DNA of 64,000 nucleotides, taken from NCBI GenBank assembly GCA_958510825.1, contig OY294045.1, positions 8,855,916-8,919,915 on the forward strand. Direction: 5' to 3'. Position 1 is the first letter of the stretch, and every line of letters begins with the position of its first letter. This DNA is from Brachypterus glaber. Its lineage: Eukaryota > Arthropoda > Insecta > Coleoptera > Kateretidae. The notes under the pieces were generated by a model that was not told where the DNA came from, ran no database searches, and saw nothing but the letters and a program-made list of their open reading frames with translations. Below are positions 10,761-21,953 of the stretch, in pieces. The position numbers were made by a program, and so were the translations under genes.

Positions 10761-12551
10761 GATGGTATATCCCCAAGTAAGTACTTAAATCAAATTTTTT
10801 GCTGAAGTACGTATCTTACTTACAAGAGCATAAAACTTATATCAAGTAAAAGTATTTAGTTTGAATAATAAAATTTCTTTGTAAAGATAGTCTCGAAGGA
10901 ATTATTCTACTTCTTCTTTACATCAATGGCCTTTTCATAGAATTTGGCCAGCTCAATATAAATTGGGATTTATATTATTCTAGAAGACTGGGTCCCTTGG
11001 TGAAGTGGTCTGGATAATTCCATACCCAGTCTCCTTTTTCTTCTCGATGTATCCACCGATACGTTCTGTTGTCAACGCTGTTTTTGTAATCTGTAGTTAT
11101 GTTTGCGCATGCGCATTGGCGTATATTAATATAAAAAAGTTCTGTACTTATAAAAACTTATCTTCACGTGTTCGTCGCTTCCAAATCAAAATTCATCAGG
11201 ATTATAAATGATAAAAAAAACATTAAATTCACTTATTAATCCAATATATTCTTCACATGTTCGAATCCAGGGCATATCAAAGATAGCAAATAAATAACTA
11301 TACTAAAGCACTTGATGCTGAAAATTAAACGCGATTAACGCATTAAAAATTCTCGCCAAAAGTATACATGTCCCAAATAAGCCCATGCTCTTGCGTGTTT
11401 TTCGAAGTTTAAAAATAAGGGTGTGATTTTTCCCTTATATCTCATATAACTTTTTATCAGTTTTTTGCACTTTTTTAAAAACCGTTAAAGATATCTAAAA
11501 AAACAAATTTTAGTGCTGAAAATAATATATTTTTTTTAAAGAAGTAGTATTTATCTCAGAACCCTGACTTGAGGGCAACAAATGGAGGTCAAATTCGTGT
11601 TCAGCATCAAAAAGTACATCGAAAATAATACCAGATCCAGTATAATACCATATTGAAAATAATATCAGACAAAATGGGAAGATATGTTTTTTTGTCAACC
11701 AGTGTAATCAAAGAATATTTACCAACATACGTTAGAGTTCGTCCCTGACTTTTCGCGACATGAATATTATTTTTCCGACCTCTACAATAATACCTCTATG
11801 ATTGAAATTTTAATTACTATAAAAGGTGTGGACAGTTCAAGGAGAGTTTATGGTTATTTGTGTAACTCTCTATTAGAAATACCATCCTCTTTTGTTTTCA
11901 ATTCATTTTATTTCATTTGAATGAGTAGTATATATCCTTAATTATAATTAATAATTTAAATAAAATTTGTTAATGAAAAAGATTGTTACCAAATGGTTTA
12001 TGCTATGGGGTTACTTAAAAAATTTGAGACCAGTACTAATATTCAAAGAAAATATTTTTCTTCAAACATACTAAAATGTTCATATTTTATAAATGAACAC
12101 ACTAGTTAGAAGTGATCTATTTTTTTACAGTAAAAAAATGAGTTCATTGTTGTACGCCGTAAATAAGTTAGTTAGCAAAACCACCACTGGCGGCAGCATT
12201 CTTTGACTTTGATGACACCCATACTTCAAACTTGTTTGTTTATTATGTAAACAGGTGGTTGAATCGCGATTCTGTGCGTAAACCTTGTGTGAAATTGATT
12301 AAAAATGATTAAAGAAGAATGTATGGTTTATACACCTACAAATCTCTCCTAAATTGCAAATGCTACATTAGACAAGTTACCATTGAAATTGCGAAAAGTG
12401 TACGATTTAGCCTACGAAAAAAGTTCAAATAAGCTAAGGAAGGTTTAAGTTTATTTCGAAAGGGTTTTATTGGACTATTTTAATAAAAAAAAACACACTA
12501 TATTACTGAATAAATTAAATTCAAAAATTAATATTTCAAAAAATATATATA
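10761..12551. other. Unassigned sequence, no gene seen
   Basis: A short hairpin (GACTGGGT...ACCCAGTC) lies at 10986-11031. The open frames here are short and lack recognisable motifs. No repeat shared with the rest of the window was noticed. Confidence 0.4.
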
Positions 12552-14957
12552 CACTTCTGCTCAAAAATATCGGCCCACCTAAAAAAATACACATTTTTGA
12601 ATGCAAATATCTCCAAAACTATTTAATGGATTTATTCGATCTTTTTTTTATTTTGAAGCTTGAACTTTTAGCTCTTACTTACTGGAATAAAAATTATCAA
12701 ACATCTTTTTTTATACCGGCAGCAATGAAAAGTGCACAGCTATGTTTTTTTACTGCACCTTTCGATATGCGCATGGTTCGCCACTGCATATTTTTTTACA
12801 ATTTAATTAATTGATTTTATAGCCTAATTAAATGGAAGTAATCTCTTTTTAAATTTTTTAATTTTCCTTTTCTCGTTTAGGAGATATAAGGTTTTTTCTA
12901 AAAATTTACATTTTTGCAAGTAACAAAAAAACTACGCAATGGATTTAATTGATTTTTTTTTTAATTTGAAGCTTAAATCGTAAACTTTTATTTATTTAAT
13001 TTAGGTTTCTGTTGGAAACATGTTTAAACTGAGTTTACATTGCTTAAATAGTCATGTTTTTTTTACTCGATCTTTTTTGTTGCAATTTAAACACAAACTC
13101 AAATCTTTCCATAAGTTTTAAAACTTATTCTAATAGCCACACTTATTGTGACTGATTCCGTCTTTTATTTTTTATCATAAGTCTTCTCATTTAGGAGAAA
13201 TTATGATTTTTTGGTAAATAAGGACTTTTTAAGTGGTGGGCTAGTGCCACCCCTGTAACTAACTTTTTTATGATTGACAAGACTTGTCACTTATGTGACA
13301 ATACTTTTTTAACTCGTTAAAATTTTATTTAATTGTATTATTTAAATGGAAACAAGTCCGGAAGTAGCTGCCCAAGCTGTAGCTCTGCTACAAGAAGGGC
13401 ACAGTCAGCGTTATGTTGCTTAACAGTTAAATATTACGAGAGCAGCGGTAAGAAGAGTATTCCAACGTTTTGAGGAAAAATAATACATATTTTTTAAAAT
13501 AAACTGCTTATGGAATATATGTGGCTGGACTATAATTGTGTGGTTCTGAACTATTGTTGTGTTAAATTACGGTATGGAATATTTGTGAAAAAAAAATTGG
13601 AAAATGTACAAAAAAAGGAATGGAATTATTATTTTGAAAAGAATAGGAGTAAATGCTGCCAGGCATGGGATATACAGCTGCCTCAAACCATTTTTAAAAC
13701 CTAATTCTGTATGAAAAACATTGGGAAATATGACTATAACGTCTATAATATTTATGTAGATAAATTTTAACTATAGTGTATACACATTGATAACCTAGCC
13801 TCAACCGTGTAATGTTGGTTAGTTTTAGTGTTTTGTTAAATTAAATTGAATGTTTTATTGACCATAATGTAATGTAACTAATAATAACGAAAAACAGCAT
13901 TGTTGTAAAAAAACATACACGTCTAATACGTTTTTTTGTGTTTATAAATAATTTTAATAAAATTTAAAATTTGTTTATTGTTATTTTATTTGTTAAAATA
14001 TTTTGTTTAAAAAAAATTAAAAAGCAAAAAGTCCTTAAAAAGACGTTAGAACTTGTTTTTGGAGTACCATTAGAGATTTAAACAGGCTGTGCAAAGTTCG
14101 TTCGACATATATGCCTCAAAACGCAGTCTGAGCTGGGAACCAAAAAGTTGCTAACGCAGAAAACGTGTTAATTAAATGTATTTATTTAAGCTAAAGTTAT
14201 AGAAGTGCAATAGATCTTTATATTCTATCGACGCTTTTCCGTCATATACAGTTTTACAGGGGTGGCACTAGCCCACTGATTAAAAAGTCACTTTTTCCGA
14301 AAAACTTTAATTTCTCCTAAATGAGAAGACTTATGATAAAAAATAAAAGAAGGAATCAGTCACAATAAGTGTGGCTTTTAGAATAAGTTTTAAAACTTAT
14401 GGAAACATTTGAGTTTGTGGTTAAATTGCATCAAAAAAGATTGGATAAAAAAAACATGACTATTTAAGCAATGTAAACCCAGTTTAAACATGTTTGCACC
14501 AGAAACTTAAATTAAATAAATAAAAGTTAAGGACTTAAGCTTCAAATTAAAAAATAAATCAATTAAATCCACTGTGTAGTTTTTTTGTTATTTGCAAAAA
14601 TGTTTATTTTCAGAAAAACCGTATATCTCCTAAACGAGAAAAGGAAAATTAAAAAGTTGAAAAAGAAATTACTCCCATTTAATTGGCCTATAAAATCAAT
14701 TAATTAAATTGTAAAAAAATATGCAGTGGCAAACCGTGCGCATATCGAAAGAAGCAGTAAAAAAACATAGCTGTGTAATTTTCATTGCTGCCGGTTTAAA
14801 AAAAGATTTTTGATAATTTTTATTCCAGTAATTAAGAGCTAAAGGTTCAAGCTTTAAAATAAAAAAAAGGTCAAATAAATCTATTGAATAGTTTTGGAGT
14901 TATTAGCATTTGAAAATGTGTATTTTTTTAGGTGGGCCGATATTTTTGAGCAGTAGG
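12552..14957. mobile_element. Long-armed Tc1-like element, 2.4 kb
   Basis: Arms of ~700 bp (12552-13258 and 14254-14957) are inverted copies. The outer end reads CTGCTCAAAAATATCGGCCC, a typical Tc1-family terminal pattern, and the inner end reads GGGCTAGTGCCACCCCTGTA. The ~1-kb centre holds a truncated Tc1/mariner-type helix-turn-helix (13346-13483). Known Tc1-like elements with extended inverted repeats have this architecture; here the arms are unusually long and most of the transposase is gone. TA flanking is plausible at the left but unclear at the right. Confidence 0.8.
13346..13483 (+). pseudogene. Tc1/mariner transposase N-terminal fragment
   Basis: A 46-codon frame reads METSPEVAAQAVALLQEGHS, then QRYVA, an in-frame TAA at 13421, then QLNITRAAVRRVFQRFEEK and a second stop. 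The pattern (helix, short turn, SQRYVA..L.IT..AVRRVFQRF) matches the first paired-like helix-turn-helix of Tc1-family transposases, which binds the terminal repeats. The DDE catalytic domain, expected over the following ~250 codons, is absent. It lies between the long arms of the 12552-14957 element, so it is most likely the relic of that element's own transposase. Confidence 0.7.
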
Positions 14958-14966
14958 ATGCTTGAA

Positions 14967-15122
14967 GAAAAAATAGTATGTTTCACTCAGAGGAAAAGTG
15001 TTTTTTTTTTACTTGTCTGTAGTTTCCGGACTCCGCTTCGCGTCTTCCGTAAATTCTACAGACTAGTTAAAAAAGCTTCACTTTTCCTCTTAGTAAAACA
15101 ATATACTATTTTCTTCTCCATT
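14967..15122. mobile_element. Short inverted-repeat element
   Basis: 14967-15002 (GAAAAAATAGTATGTTTCAC, then AGAGGAAAAGTG) is complementary to 15083-15119. The centre has a second dyad (CTGTAG...CTACAG) enclosing GGACTCCGCTTCGCGTC. About 155 bp in all, abutting the right end of the Tc1-like element. No duplication assigned. Confidence 0.6.
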
Positions 15123-15572
15123 TTTGATAATTCAACGTATGAAAAATTAGAAAAATTCAACAAATTTTTGCACGAATACAAGCTTTCCGAAATTTTGAAA
15201 AGTTTCAAAATGGGATAGCAAAATAATATAAAAAACTATGGTAGAGAAGACTATTATAGCCTCGCACTCTATAAAACGTGTCTTCTCTTCCTTGGTATAT
15301 AATTAATAATTACTATTATGCACTAAGACCTAAAAGAATTTATTTGCAATAACTTTTTATTTTTAAGAAACCAGCATATTTTAATTGCTACAAATTTCAT
15401 CATTTTATATGAAAAAATTATTCATTGGAACAGAAATCTGAATACTATCTTTTAGATAGTATCCAACAATAAGATTCTTAGAGATTAAATTCCACAGGCC
15501 TGCATGAAATTTGCTTTTTGGGTTTATATGTGTTTCGTAAACAGACATTTCATTGGTCAAATTGTTAGTTTA
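15123..15572. other. Unassigned A+T-rich sequence
   Basis: Small dyads at 15239-15291 (AGAGAAGAC...GTCTTCTCT) and 15443-15463 (ACTATCTTTTAGATAGT). No gene or shared repeat is recognised. Confidence 0.35.
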
Positions 15573-15726
15573 GTGAACGTTCAAGTATTACGTAACGCAA
15601 ATTTTGATCATTTTGGACCCCCACTCCCCCCTGTAACGCTATTTTCCTATACCATTAACATGGGCGTAACACTCCAAAATGACCCGCACCCCCCCTAGGA
15701 GCGTTACGTAATACTTGAACCTTCCC
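15573..15726. mobile_element. Harbinger-like MITE, 154 bp, TTA duplication
   Basis: Left end GTGAACGTTCAAGTATTACG and the complementary right end are flanked by TTA at 15570-15572 and 15727-15729. The interior (CTGTAACGCTATTTTCCTAT, ATGGGCGTAACACTCC) is shared with the copies at 28056, 33036 and 46790. Confidence 0.85.
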
Positions 15727-15771
15727 TTAGTGGTAATTATTGAGTAAATCAATCATCAAACTGTAAGCGAC

Positions 15772-16842
15772 TATACCGGTGGCTCGCCCCTATAACTTTT
15801 TTATTCCTAAAGATAAAAGAATAAAATTTACATGGTGTCTATAAGATCATATTTTGAATTATATCACCTATAACGTAATTTTTTTTTCACTTCCGGTTTA
15901 ACTAGAAAGGACCCCTACTTCTGATTTTTAAATGGAACACCCTGTATATTTTTACATATTTGGGGTCTCCATTAAATTATGTGTATTTTTATCAAAATTT
16001 GACAGGTTTTGTCATTTGTTAAATAAAATTTTGTTTTAGATTTTGTTTATCTGAAAACTAAATATATTCATTTTGCATCAAACATTGGTAGAAAAGTACC
16101 ATTTATTAAAAAAATTGTTTACTTTTCATTTTACACGAAAACTAAACTTGAAAAAACACAGATTTTGCTTTAACTCAAAATTTTGATTTATTACGTCTTG
16201 GCTCATCGATATCACTATATTTGTTTCTCTTTACAATGATTCCAAAAAGTTAATATTTATTTTTATAATCTTTTTAAAATAATATATGTAAGTTTGTAAA
16301 ATAATATACGCTAAGTGTTATTCCACGGACCTGACCTGACTAGTTCCTTTGCAAAGCAAACGCCGACAGATAGACGTGCGAGCGTATTACATATTAGGGT
16401 CACTTGCACCAAATTTTGGTACGGGATTAACTCAGCTAAACCGAGTTTAAGTTAAAAATGCTGCGTTCTTATTGGCCATCCGTCAATTTAATTCAAGTTT
16501 AAAGTTAAACCATCATTGGTGCAAGTGGCCCTTAGTTATACAAACTTTTATTTTAAAGAGATAATAAAAATAAATATTAACTTTTTGGTAGCATTGTAAA
16601 AAAAATAATCTTTTTAACAATAATATCGACGAGCCATAGACGTCATTAAGCAATGTAAAAATATACAGGGTGTTCTACTAAAAGCAGAAGTCGTTTCTGG
16701 TTAAACCAGAGTGAAAACAAAATTGCGTTAGGTGATATAATTCAAAATATGGTTTTACAGACACCCTTTAAATGTCATTATTTTATCTCTAAGAATAAAA
16801 AAGTTATAGGGGCGAGCCACCTTTGGAAAACACCCGGTATAG
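15772..16842. mobile_element. Foldback element with CACCCTGTATA motifs
   Basis: Left arm 15772-16285 and right arm 16545-16842 are complementary (GGCTCGCCCCTATAACTTTT; AATTATATCACCTATAACG; GGAACACCCTGTATATTTTT). The outermost right sequence reads, inverted, TATACCGGGTGTTTTCC, a relative of the CAGGGTG ends. A TTA-flanked MITE (16397-16531) lies between the arms. No coding content. Confidence 0.75.
16397..16531. mobile_element. Harbinger-like MITE, 135 bp (GGGTCACTTGCACCAA ends)
   Basis: Ends GGGTCACTTGCACCAA and TTGGTGCAAGTGGCCC, flanked by TTA at 16394-16396 and 16532-16534. The interior includes GAGTTTAAGTTAAAAATGCT. A more decayed relative is at 19880-19985. The 3-bp TTA duplication supports a PIF/Harbinger-derived MITE. 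Confidence 0.82.
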
Positions 16843-16870
16843 GCCCTTTTTTGGCGGAGGACCACATATA

Positions 16871-17596
16871 CAGTGCGGTCCAAAAGTCACCCCCCCCCCC
16901 CCATTTTAACTTTTGAACGAGTTGAGATATCGACTTCAAATTTAGAACTCTTAAATAAAACAACTTAAACTATCTTTTAGCATATATTTGATGTTTTCAG
17001 CTCTTAAAATGTGGGCAGGGGGCATGGGGGGACATTTTTTTAAATAGAAAGGGGGGTCGTGTAATACATCATTTAAAATCTCATAAAATTCTCTATTTAA
17101 ACTAACATTTTTAAATTTTTTAAAAATGTTTTTTAAGGTTTTGATTTTTCAATTTTTTGTGCTAAAACATTCGATTTTTTAAGTTTTTTTTATAAATTTT
17201 TATTTATGTCAACTAAAACTGTTTAAAAGTATAATTAACATTTTTTTATAATGAAAATAGGCATTTTTAAAAAATTATTTGTTTTTTTTTTAGAGGAATT
17301 TTGACATTAATACCCATTTTCAACCCTATTTTAAACCCAATTTTTTTTTTAATTTAAAAATATGGAGTTAAATGAAGAATTTTATAAGCTTTAAAATGAT
17401 GTATTACACGATCTCCCTTTCCATTTAAAAAAATGTGCCCCCATGCCCCCCTGTCCACATTTTAAAAGCTGAAAGTATTAAATATATGCTAAAAGATAGT
17501 TTAAGTTGTCTTATTTAAAAGTTCTAAATTTGAAGTCGATATCTCAACTGGTTCAAAAGTTAAGAGGGGGGGGGGGGTGACTTTTGGACCGCTCTG
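16871..17596. mobile_element. TA-flanked foldback MITE, CAGTGCGGTCCAAAAG ends, 726 bp
   Basis: Ends CAGTGCGGTCCAAAAGTCAC and the complementary GTGACTTTTGGACCGCTCTG abut TA at 16869-16870 and 17597-17598. Arms of ~230 bp include GTTGAGATATCGACTTC, a C run (G run in the opposite arm) and GGGCATGGGG. Partial copies lie at 30007-30225, 38175-38290 and 44619-45133. The TA duplication suggests Tc1/mariner mobilisation. Confidence 0.88.
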
Positions 17597-17811
17597 TAGA
17601 TTTGGATGGATATTTTGAAATATTATCTAATAATTATATGTAATCTTTAAAATTAACCTAGTTTAAAACTATTTATTCGCAATAAATTTGTTCAATCGAT
17701 AAACATGTCTATTTAGGTGTACCATCTCTAGATTCATTAATATCCTTTCACTATTTTTTCGTTGCAAGTTATCTAACAATTGTAGGTTAATCGTCTTCCC
17801 TATATATATTA

Positions 17812-18470
17812 GGGTGGGTCAAAAAAAACCGACTATTTTTTTTTTACTTTGTACTCTGAAAAATCCGTTGCTAGACACCTCTAGAAAATTCTCACCAAAT
17901 ATGAGCTCTTAATTCTGATAAGAAGGTCCTCCGCTTTACAATTGTCCATTTTTTCCTCAGTATTAGAAACAAAAATTCATATATCTTTGACAACTGTTTC
18001 TCTTTTCATAGGAATTCAAATTTGTATAAATTCTCGTGAAACTCATAAAAAGACCATTTTTGTAGAGCCGTTAATTTCCTACAAAACTATGAATTGCGCA
18101 ATTTATAACAATTTTTTGTAAGCGAGTAATAAAATTCATAAGCCAAACAGAAATGTCTCTTAAAATAGTCAAACTTTAACCTTTGATATCTTTTAAACGG
18201 TGAGGTTTACGAAAAAATTGTAGGAGACCTTTTTTGTAGAGCGTTCGATTTCCTACAAGAATATGAGGAGAGATATTTTTTAACGAACAGTTGTCAAAGA
18301 GATATGAATTTTTGTTTCTAATACTGAGGAAAAAATGGAAAATTGTAAAGCGGAGGACCTTCTTATCAAAATTAAGAGCTCATATTTGGTGAGAATTTTC
18401 TAGAGGTGTCTAGCAACCGATTTTTCAGAGTACAAAGTAAAAAAAAAATAGTCGGTTTTTTTGACCCACC
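17812..18470. mobile_element. Foldback MITE, GGGTGGGTC ends, 659 bp
   Basis: Arms of ~200 bp are inverted copies: GGGTGGGTCAAAAAAAACCG at the left and its complement at the right, with TA on each side. Internal landmarks are AGACACCTCTAGAAAATTCT and GTCCTCCGCTTTACAATTGT. The centre has a second dyad around TTTCCTACAA/TTGTAGGA. No coding capacity. Confidence 0.88.
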
Positions 18471-19192
18471 CTAATATATGTATGATATGATAAATTAGAA
18501 AATAATTGGCGGTTAGGTATATGTGAGAAATTATTCTGTGTTAATACCTCTGTTCTAAACTGTGGTATATCAAAACTAGACAACGCATCAATTCATTCAA
18601 TACAATTACAATTTTTTTAAATATTTTAGTACTAAACCTCGGGAGTTAGCGAACTGTTCATACGTTCATGAGCGTCGCATTAATTTAACACTGGGGAGAA
18701 GCGAGCGAAGATGGCTCTCAGACGGCTGTCCCCACCCTATAAAACCGTGCACGGCAATGTATCTATAAAAAAAATTAAAATAGATGACAAAAGATGAGTC
18801 ATAGGTAGCAAGTCCCCGACCCATGGTTATTACATATCTTAGGTATACCTTGACCCTACACTGTAAAAAGTTCAATTGTATAGGATAATAACTTCCGATT
18901 TTCTAACCATTTGTAACTGAATATTTAGTTTACTTTTTACAGTGTAGTCTAAACCGTGTTCCACAAACTGGACCTCCATTTTTATGCTGTTATGGTACCT
19001 TTTTGTTTTTCGGATACTCCAATTTAAAATATGTTTATTAACATCCAGATATGTAGATATGCCAAAAAAAAAATTTTTTTTTTAAATAAAATATATACTT
19101 TTTTGTTATGAAAGTAATTTTTTGTAGGAAGAATAACAAGAAAATGAATAAGATAACTAAGAAACTAATGTTTTGTTTTTTTTTTTTTGAAA
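18471..19192. other. Mostly unique sequence with one mini-MITE
   Basis: Apart from the 86-bp element at 18859 there is no recognisable repeat. The segment 18660-18760 is less A+T-rich but has no credible frame or RNA fold. Confidence 0.35.
18859..18944. mobile_element. Mini-MITE, 86 bp, TA-flanked
   Basis: CACTGTAAAAAGT at the left and ACTTTTTACAGTG at the right, flanked by TA (18857-18858, 18945-18946). The left interior GTTCAATTGTAT resembles the minus strand of the hairpin at 20222-20277 (AGTTCAATTTATACC), so the two may be related. Confidence 0.7.
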
Positions 19193-19252
19193 AGAAGAAG
19201 GCGAAGAAGAAGAAGAAGAAGAAGAAGAAGAAGAAGAAGAAGAAGAAGAAAC
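19193..19252 (+). repeat. (GAA)n microsatellite
   Basis: About 19 near-perfect GAA units (one interrupted by GGC), directly after an oligo-T tract. Confidence 0.95.
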
Positions 19253-20221
19253 TATTATTTCTTTTTTATTCTTGATGGAAATCAAAAGAAATTCATTTAA
19301 TTCTTAATGACTTATACGTACATAAGTAGGGCAATGTACTTTGAATTGTTTATTATGCATACGCTATAGTAGTGATCAATTCTAATTGAATTTATAGTTG
19401 TTTTACATATTTGTTTACAAATCACATGCATGTGGTTTATTTTGAAAGGATTTACCACATTATCCTTTCTTATTACGCTTCTCAAGGCAAGCGGTACCAA
19501 ATTACAGGGGCAAGTGTAATCATAGTATGTCAGGGAATCGTATAACAATGAAATAACCATCATTTGTTTCAATGATTAATATCAATCATGATATTACCTA
19601 TTTTAAATTAAAATTTATTGTCAGTGCATGAACCTTTTTGGGTGGAATAAAGATTTTTGAGATAAGTACGATATTTTTTGGGGATCGTTAGAATTACATA
19701 AATTATAAAACATATAGTAGCTAATAACACAATTCCGAAATCAAAGTCACAATTATTACAACTACTGATAGCGGTATACCATAGGGGTAGGTGCTTGAGC
19801 CAGTCTTGTTTATAATTTTGCAAGGACGTACCTCAGGCAGCGGTGTTTGTCCCAATGTAGTTTGTGATTTACAAGGACCACTTTTACCTTGTTTTAAATT
19901 GGGATTATCTTGATAAAATAAACTGAGTTTAAGTTGAAAATGCTGCTTTCTGATTGGTCGACCGTCAATTTTGCTTTAAAGTAACAAGTTCCGTCTTATG
20001 TTCGTAAATTACAAGGCATGTCTATAAATAGACTATTTCAATTAATTTACTTATTTTTAGAAATTTATAGCCAATAAAATCCTGTTATACTGAATTTAAT
20101 TATGTCATAAAATAATTGATTATCCACGAAGAAAATGCAAATACCTATTTATTGATATTTTATGAATAAAAGTTGAACTTTTAAAGTTTTATAAGAGCCA
20201 ATAAAAATACGAATACGGAAT
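19253..20221. other. Unassigned sequence with a decayed MITE copy
   Basis: 19880-19985 matches the interior of the 16397 MITE (CTGAGTTTAAGTTGAAAATG, TGATTGGTC, CCGTCAATTT) but lacks clean ends. The rest shows no gene or repeat shared in this window. Confidence 0.5.
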
Positions 20222-20277
20222 TAAAAAAATTACACTAAAAAAGGTATAAATTGAACTCTTTTTAGTGTAATTTTTTG
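20222..20277. repeat. Short hairpin element
   Basis: AAAAAAATTACACTAAAAA pairs with TTTTTAGTGTAATTTTTT across a ~16-nt loop. CACTAAAAA next to TA at both sides resembles a minimal TA-flanked MITE. Transcribed, it would form a 19-bp stem. Confidence 0.6.
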
Positions 20278-20639
20278 TATTGTACTGTACAGTTGGACCC
20301 ACAAAAAACGCAATATTTAAATATGCTAAAATGTCAATTTTACTAATTATTTTATAGTTTAAGTAAGATTTTAAGAAATAGGTTAGATTAATTTGACAAT
20401 TAACTGTCAGTTTTTTTAAGTTTATTACAGAAAATGCATGCGAATAATGTCGAATATTAAAATAATAATAATAATAAATAATAAACTGAAAAAACATTTA
20501 GAATATTTAATCAAATCAAAAATTAAAACACAATATTTAGTAAATCTTATGAAAAAATAAAATTTGAACTCTAGTAACCAAACATATAATTTATGAAAAG
20601 TATTTTCATTTAAAAAAAGGTTTTTTTTTCGCTTTTTTA
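20278..20639. other. A+T-rich sequence
   Basis: Includes a short (AAT)n run at 20456-20478. No gene, hairpin or shared repeat is recognised. Confidence 0.35.
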
Positions 20640-20935
20640 ATCTTGGAACTATCGATGCGGCGACGGGCGATGGTTTTGTTTTTGACCCAGGAAAAATTGT
20701 ATTGTTTATAGCATGCACCGCTTCTTGTAAATGGTATTCTCTCAAATAATTAAGTAAATTTTCATCCTGTATTTCATTTGATATCTTCTTTCTTTCCCAG
20801 TCTGCACGCCCTTTCCTCCCCCATCTATTTTTTCTTCAATCTTAACCATTATTCTTTTTTCTATGATCTTAACACAACTCTCCGAAACATTAAATAACCT
20901 TGCCACAATTAAAGGTCTCTATAGAGATCACTAGC
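20640..20935 (-). pseudogene. Possible decayed DNA-binding coding fragment
   Basis: On the minus strand one frame (20935 downward) reads LIVARLFNVSESCVKIIEKR, which resembles a helix-turn-helix. A second frame lower down reads DWERKKISNEIQDENLLNYL, then REYHLQEAVHAINN and PSPVAASIVPRLKKR. Composition is less biased here than in the flanks. The two pieces need a frameshift to join, with a stop between in one frame. It could be a transposase or transcription-factor-like remnant; I cannot assign a family. Confidence 0.25.
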
Positions 20936-21820
20936 CACAATCACTTTCTTACATCCTGCTTCCAATATACTAATAGTTTGAGATTTCTTAACATTTCTTA
21001 ACGCATTTCTAATTACTTTATAATTATTATAAGTAATTTTGACAAATATTGTCAACATGACAACGGCTTTGTTTGTATTGTAATTATTGAATTTACGCAA
21101 CTAAATTTTTAATCTTGTTTTTTTTTCGGATTCAACTGTACAATACATTCGAAGGAGATCGACTTGTCCTTTCTTATTTAACAAGGACATAGGTACAAAA
21201 ATGTTATATAAATTATATTATTGTAGACCCCAATTTTTCCAGAATTTTGTAAAATTTAATTGATAAAATGGATTCTGCACAGGCAAAAACATAATCTTAA
21301 GTTAAGATAATTAACTCAAGGGAATTTAAAGATTATGATCAAAGTTTATTTAAAGTACCCTACATCTTGGTACCTACCCAAAAAAAACAGCTTGAGAGTC
21401 TAATATAATAACATCCTAAACTTGCATTCATATAGCAAAAAAATTGGAGAAAATATTTCTTAAAAAAATAATTAAAAATGGACGCTGTAATTGTACGTCT
21501 AAAAGCAGTCATAATTTTATCGAAAAATTTGACAACTGGCGTTACCCAAAAAGTTGGCTATTGCATTCAACTAACTGATTTATTACAAAAAGTAGAAGAA
21601 GAAATATAGACCAATCATTTTAGATTTTTTCATGGAAAAAATTACAAGGTAAAACTTTTGACGCACTTAAGTGTCCCCCGTGGAGTAGCTGAAGAAATCA
21701 CATTCTTGCCCATAAATTTGATATGGGAAGTGTCCGCCATCTTGGACTTTATGTTTTTGTCGATTTGCACGCGTATTTTGTATTTCTAGATAAAAAAGGT
21801 AAGTAAAAAATTTATAGAAT
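20936..21820. other. Unassigned sequence
   Basis: No repeat from elsewhere in the window, no RNA fold and no credible frame were seen. Confidence 0.3.
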
Positions 21821-21900
21821 AGAATTTAATTCTCTACAATCTTTATATAGTCAAAAAAATTATTTATAGCTAATAACACAGCCACCAAAAAAAAAAATTC
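21821..21900 (+). repeat. Short dispersed repeat, copy at 53221-53300
   Basis: AATTCTCTACAATCTTTATATAGTC, about 25 bases of shared core, followed by a loosely shared ...TAATAACACAG...AAAAAAAA tail, recurs at 53228-53310. No termini were recognised; the family is unknown. Confidence 0.5.
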
Positions 21901-21907
21901 ATATGCC

Positions 21908-21953
21908 ATACTATTACTACTACTACTATTACTATTACTATTACTATTATTAG
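21908..21953 (+). repeat. (ACT/ATT) trinucleotide-type microsatellite
   Basis: Imperfect ACT/ATT/TACTAT units (CTATTACTACTACTACTATT, then continuing) of about 45 bp. Confidence 0.85.

Noticed and set aside
12470..12814. 114-codon frame
   Set aside because: It runs across the left end of the Tc1-like element arm; the inverted arm gives an unrelated reading and no domain is visible.
16884..16901. Poly-C/poly-G runs as regulatory G-quadruplexes
   Set aside because: They are internal parts of MITE arms or decay tracts, vary in length between copies, and show no association with a gene.
20425..20745. Start of the 106-codon minus-strand frame as a gene
   Set aside because: Only its first ~40 residues look protein-like; the rest is low complexity, so a complete gene is not supported.
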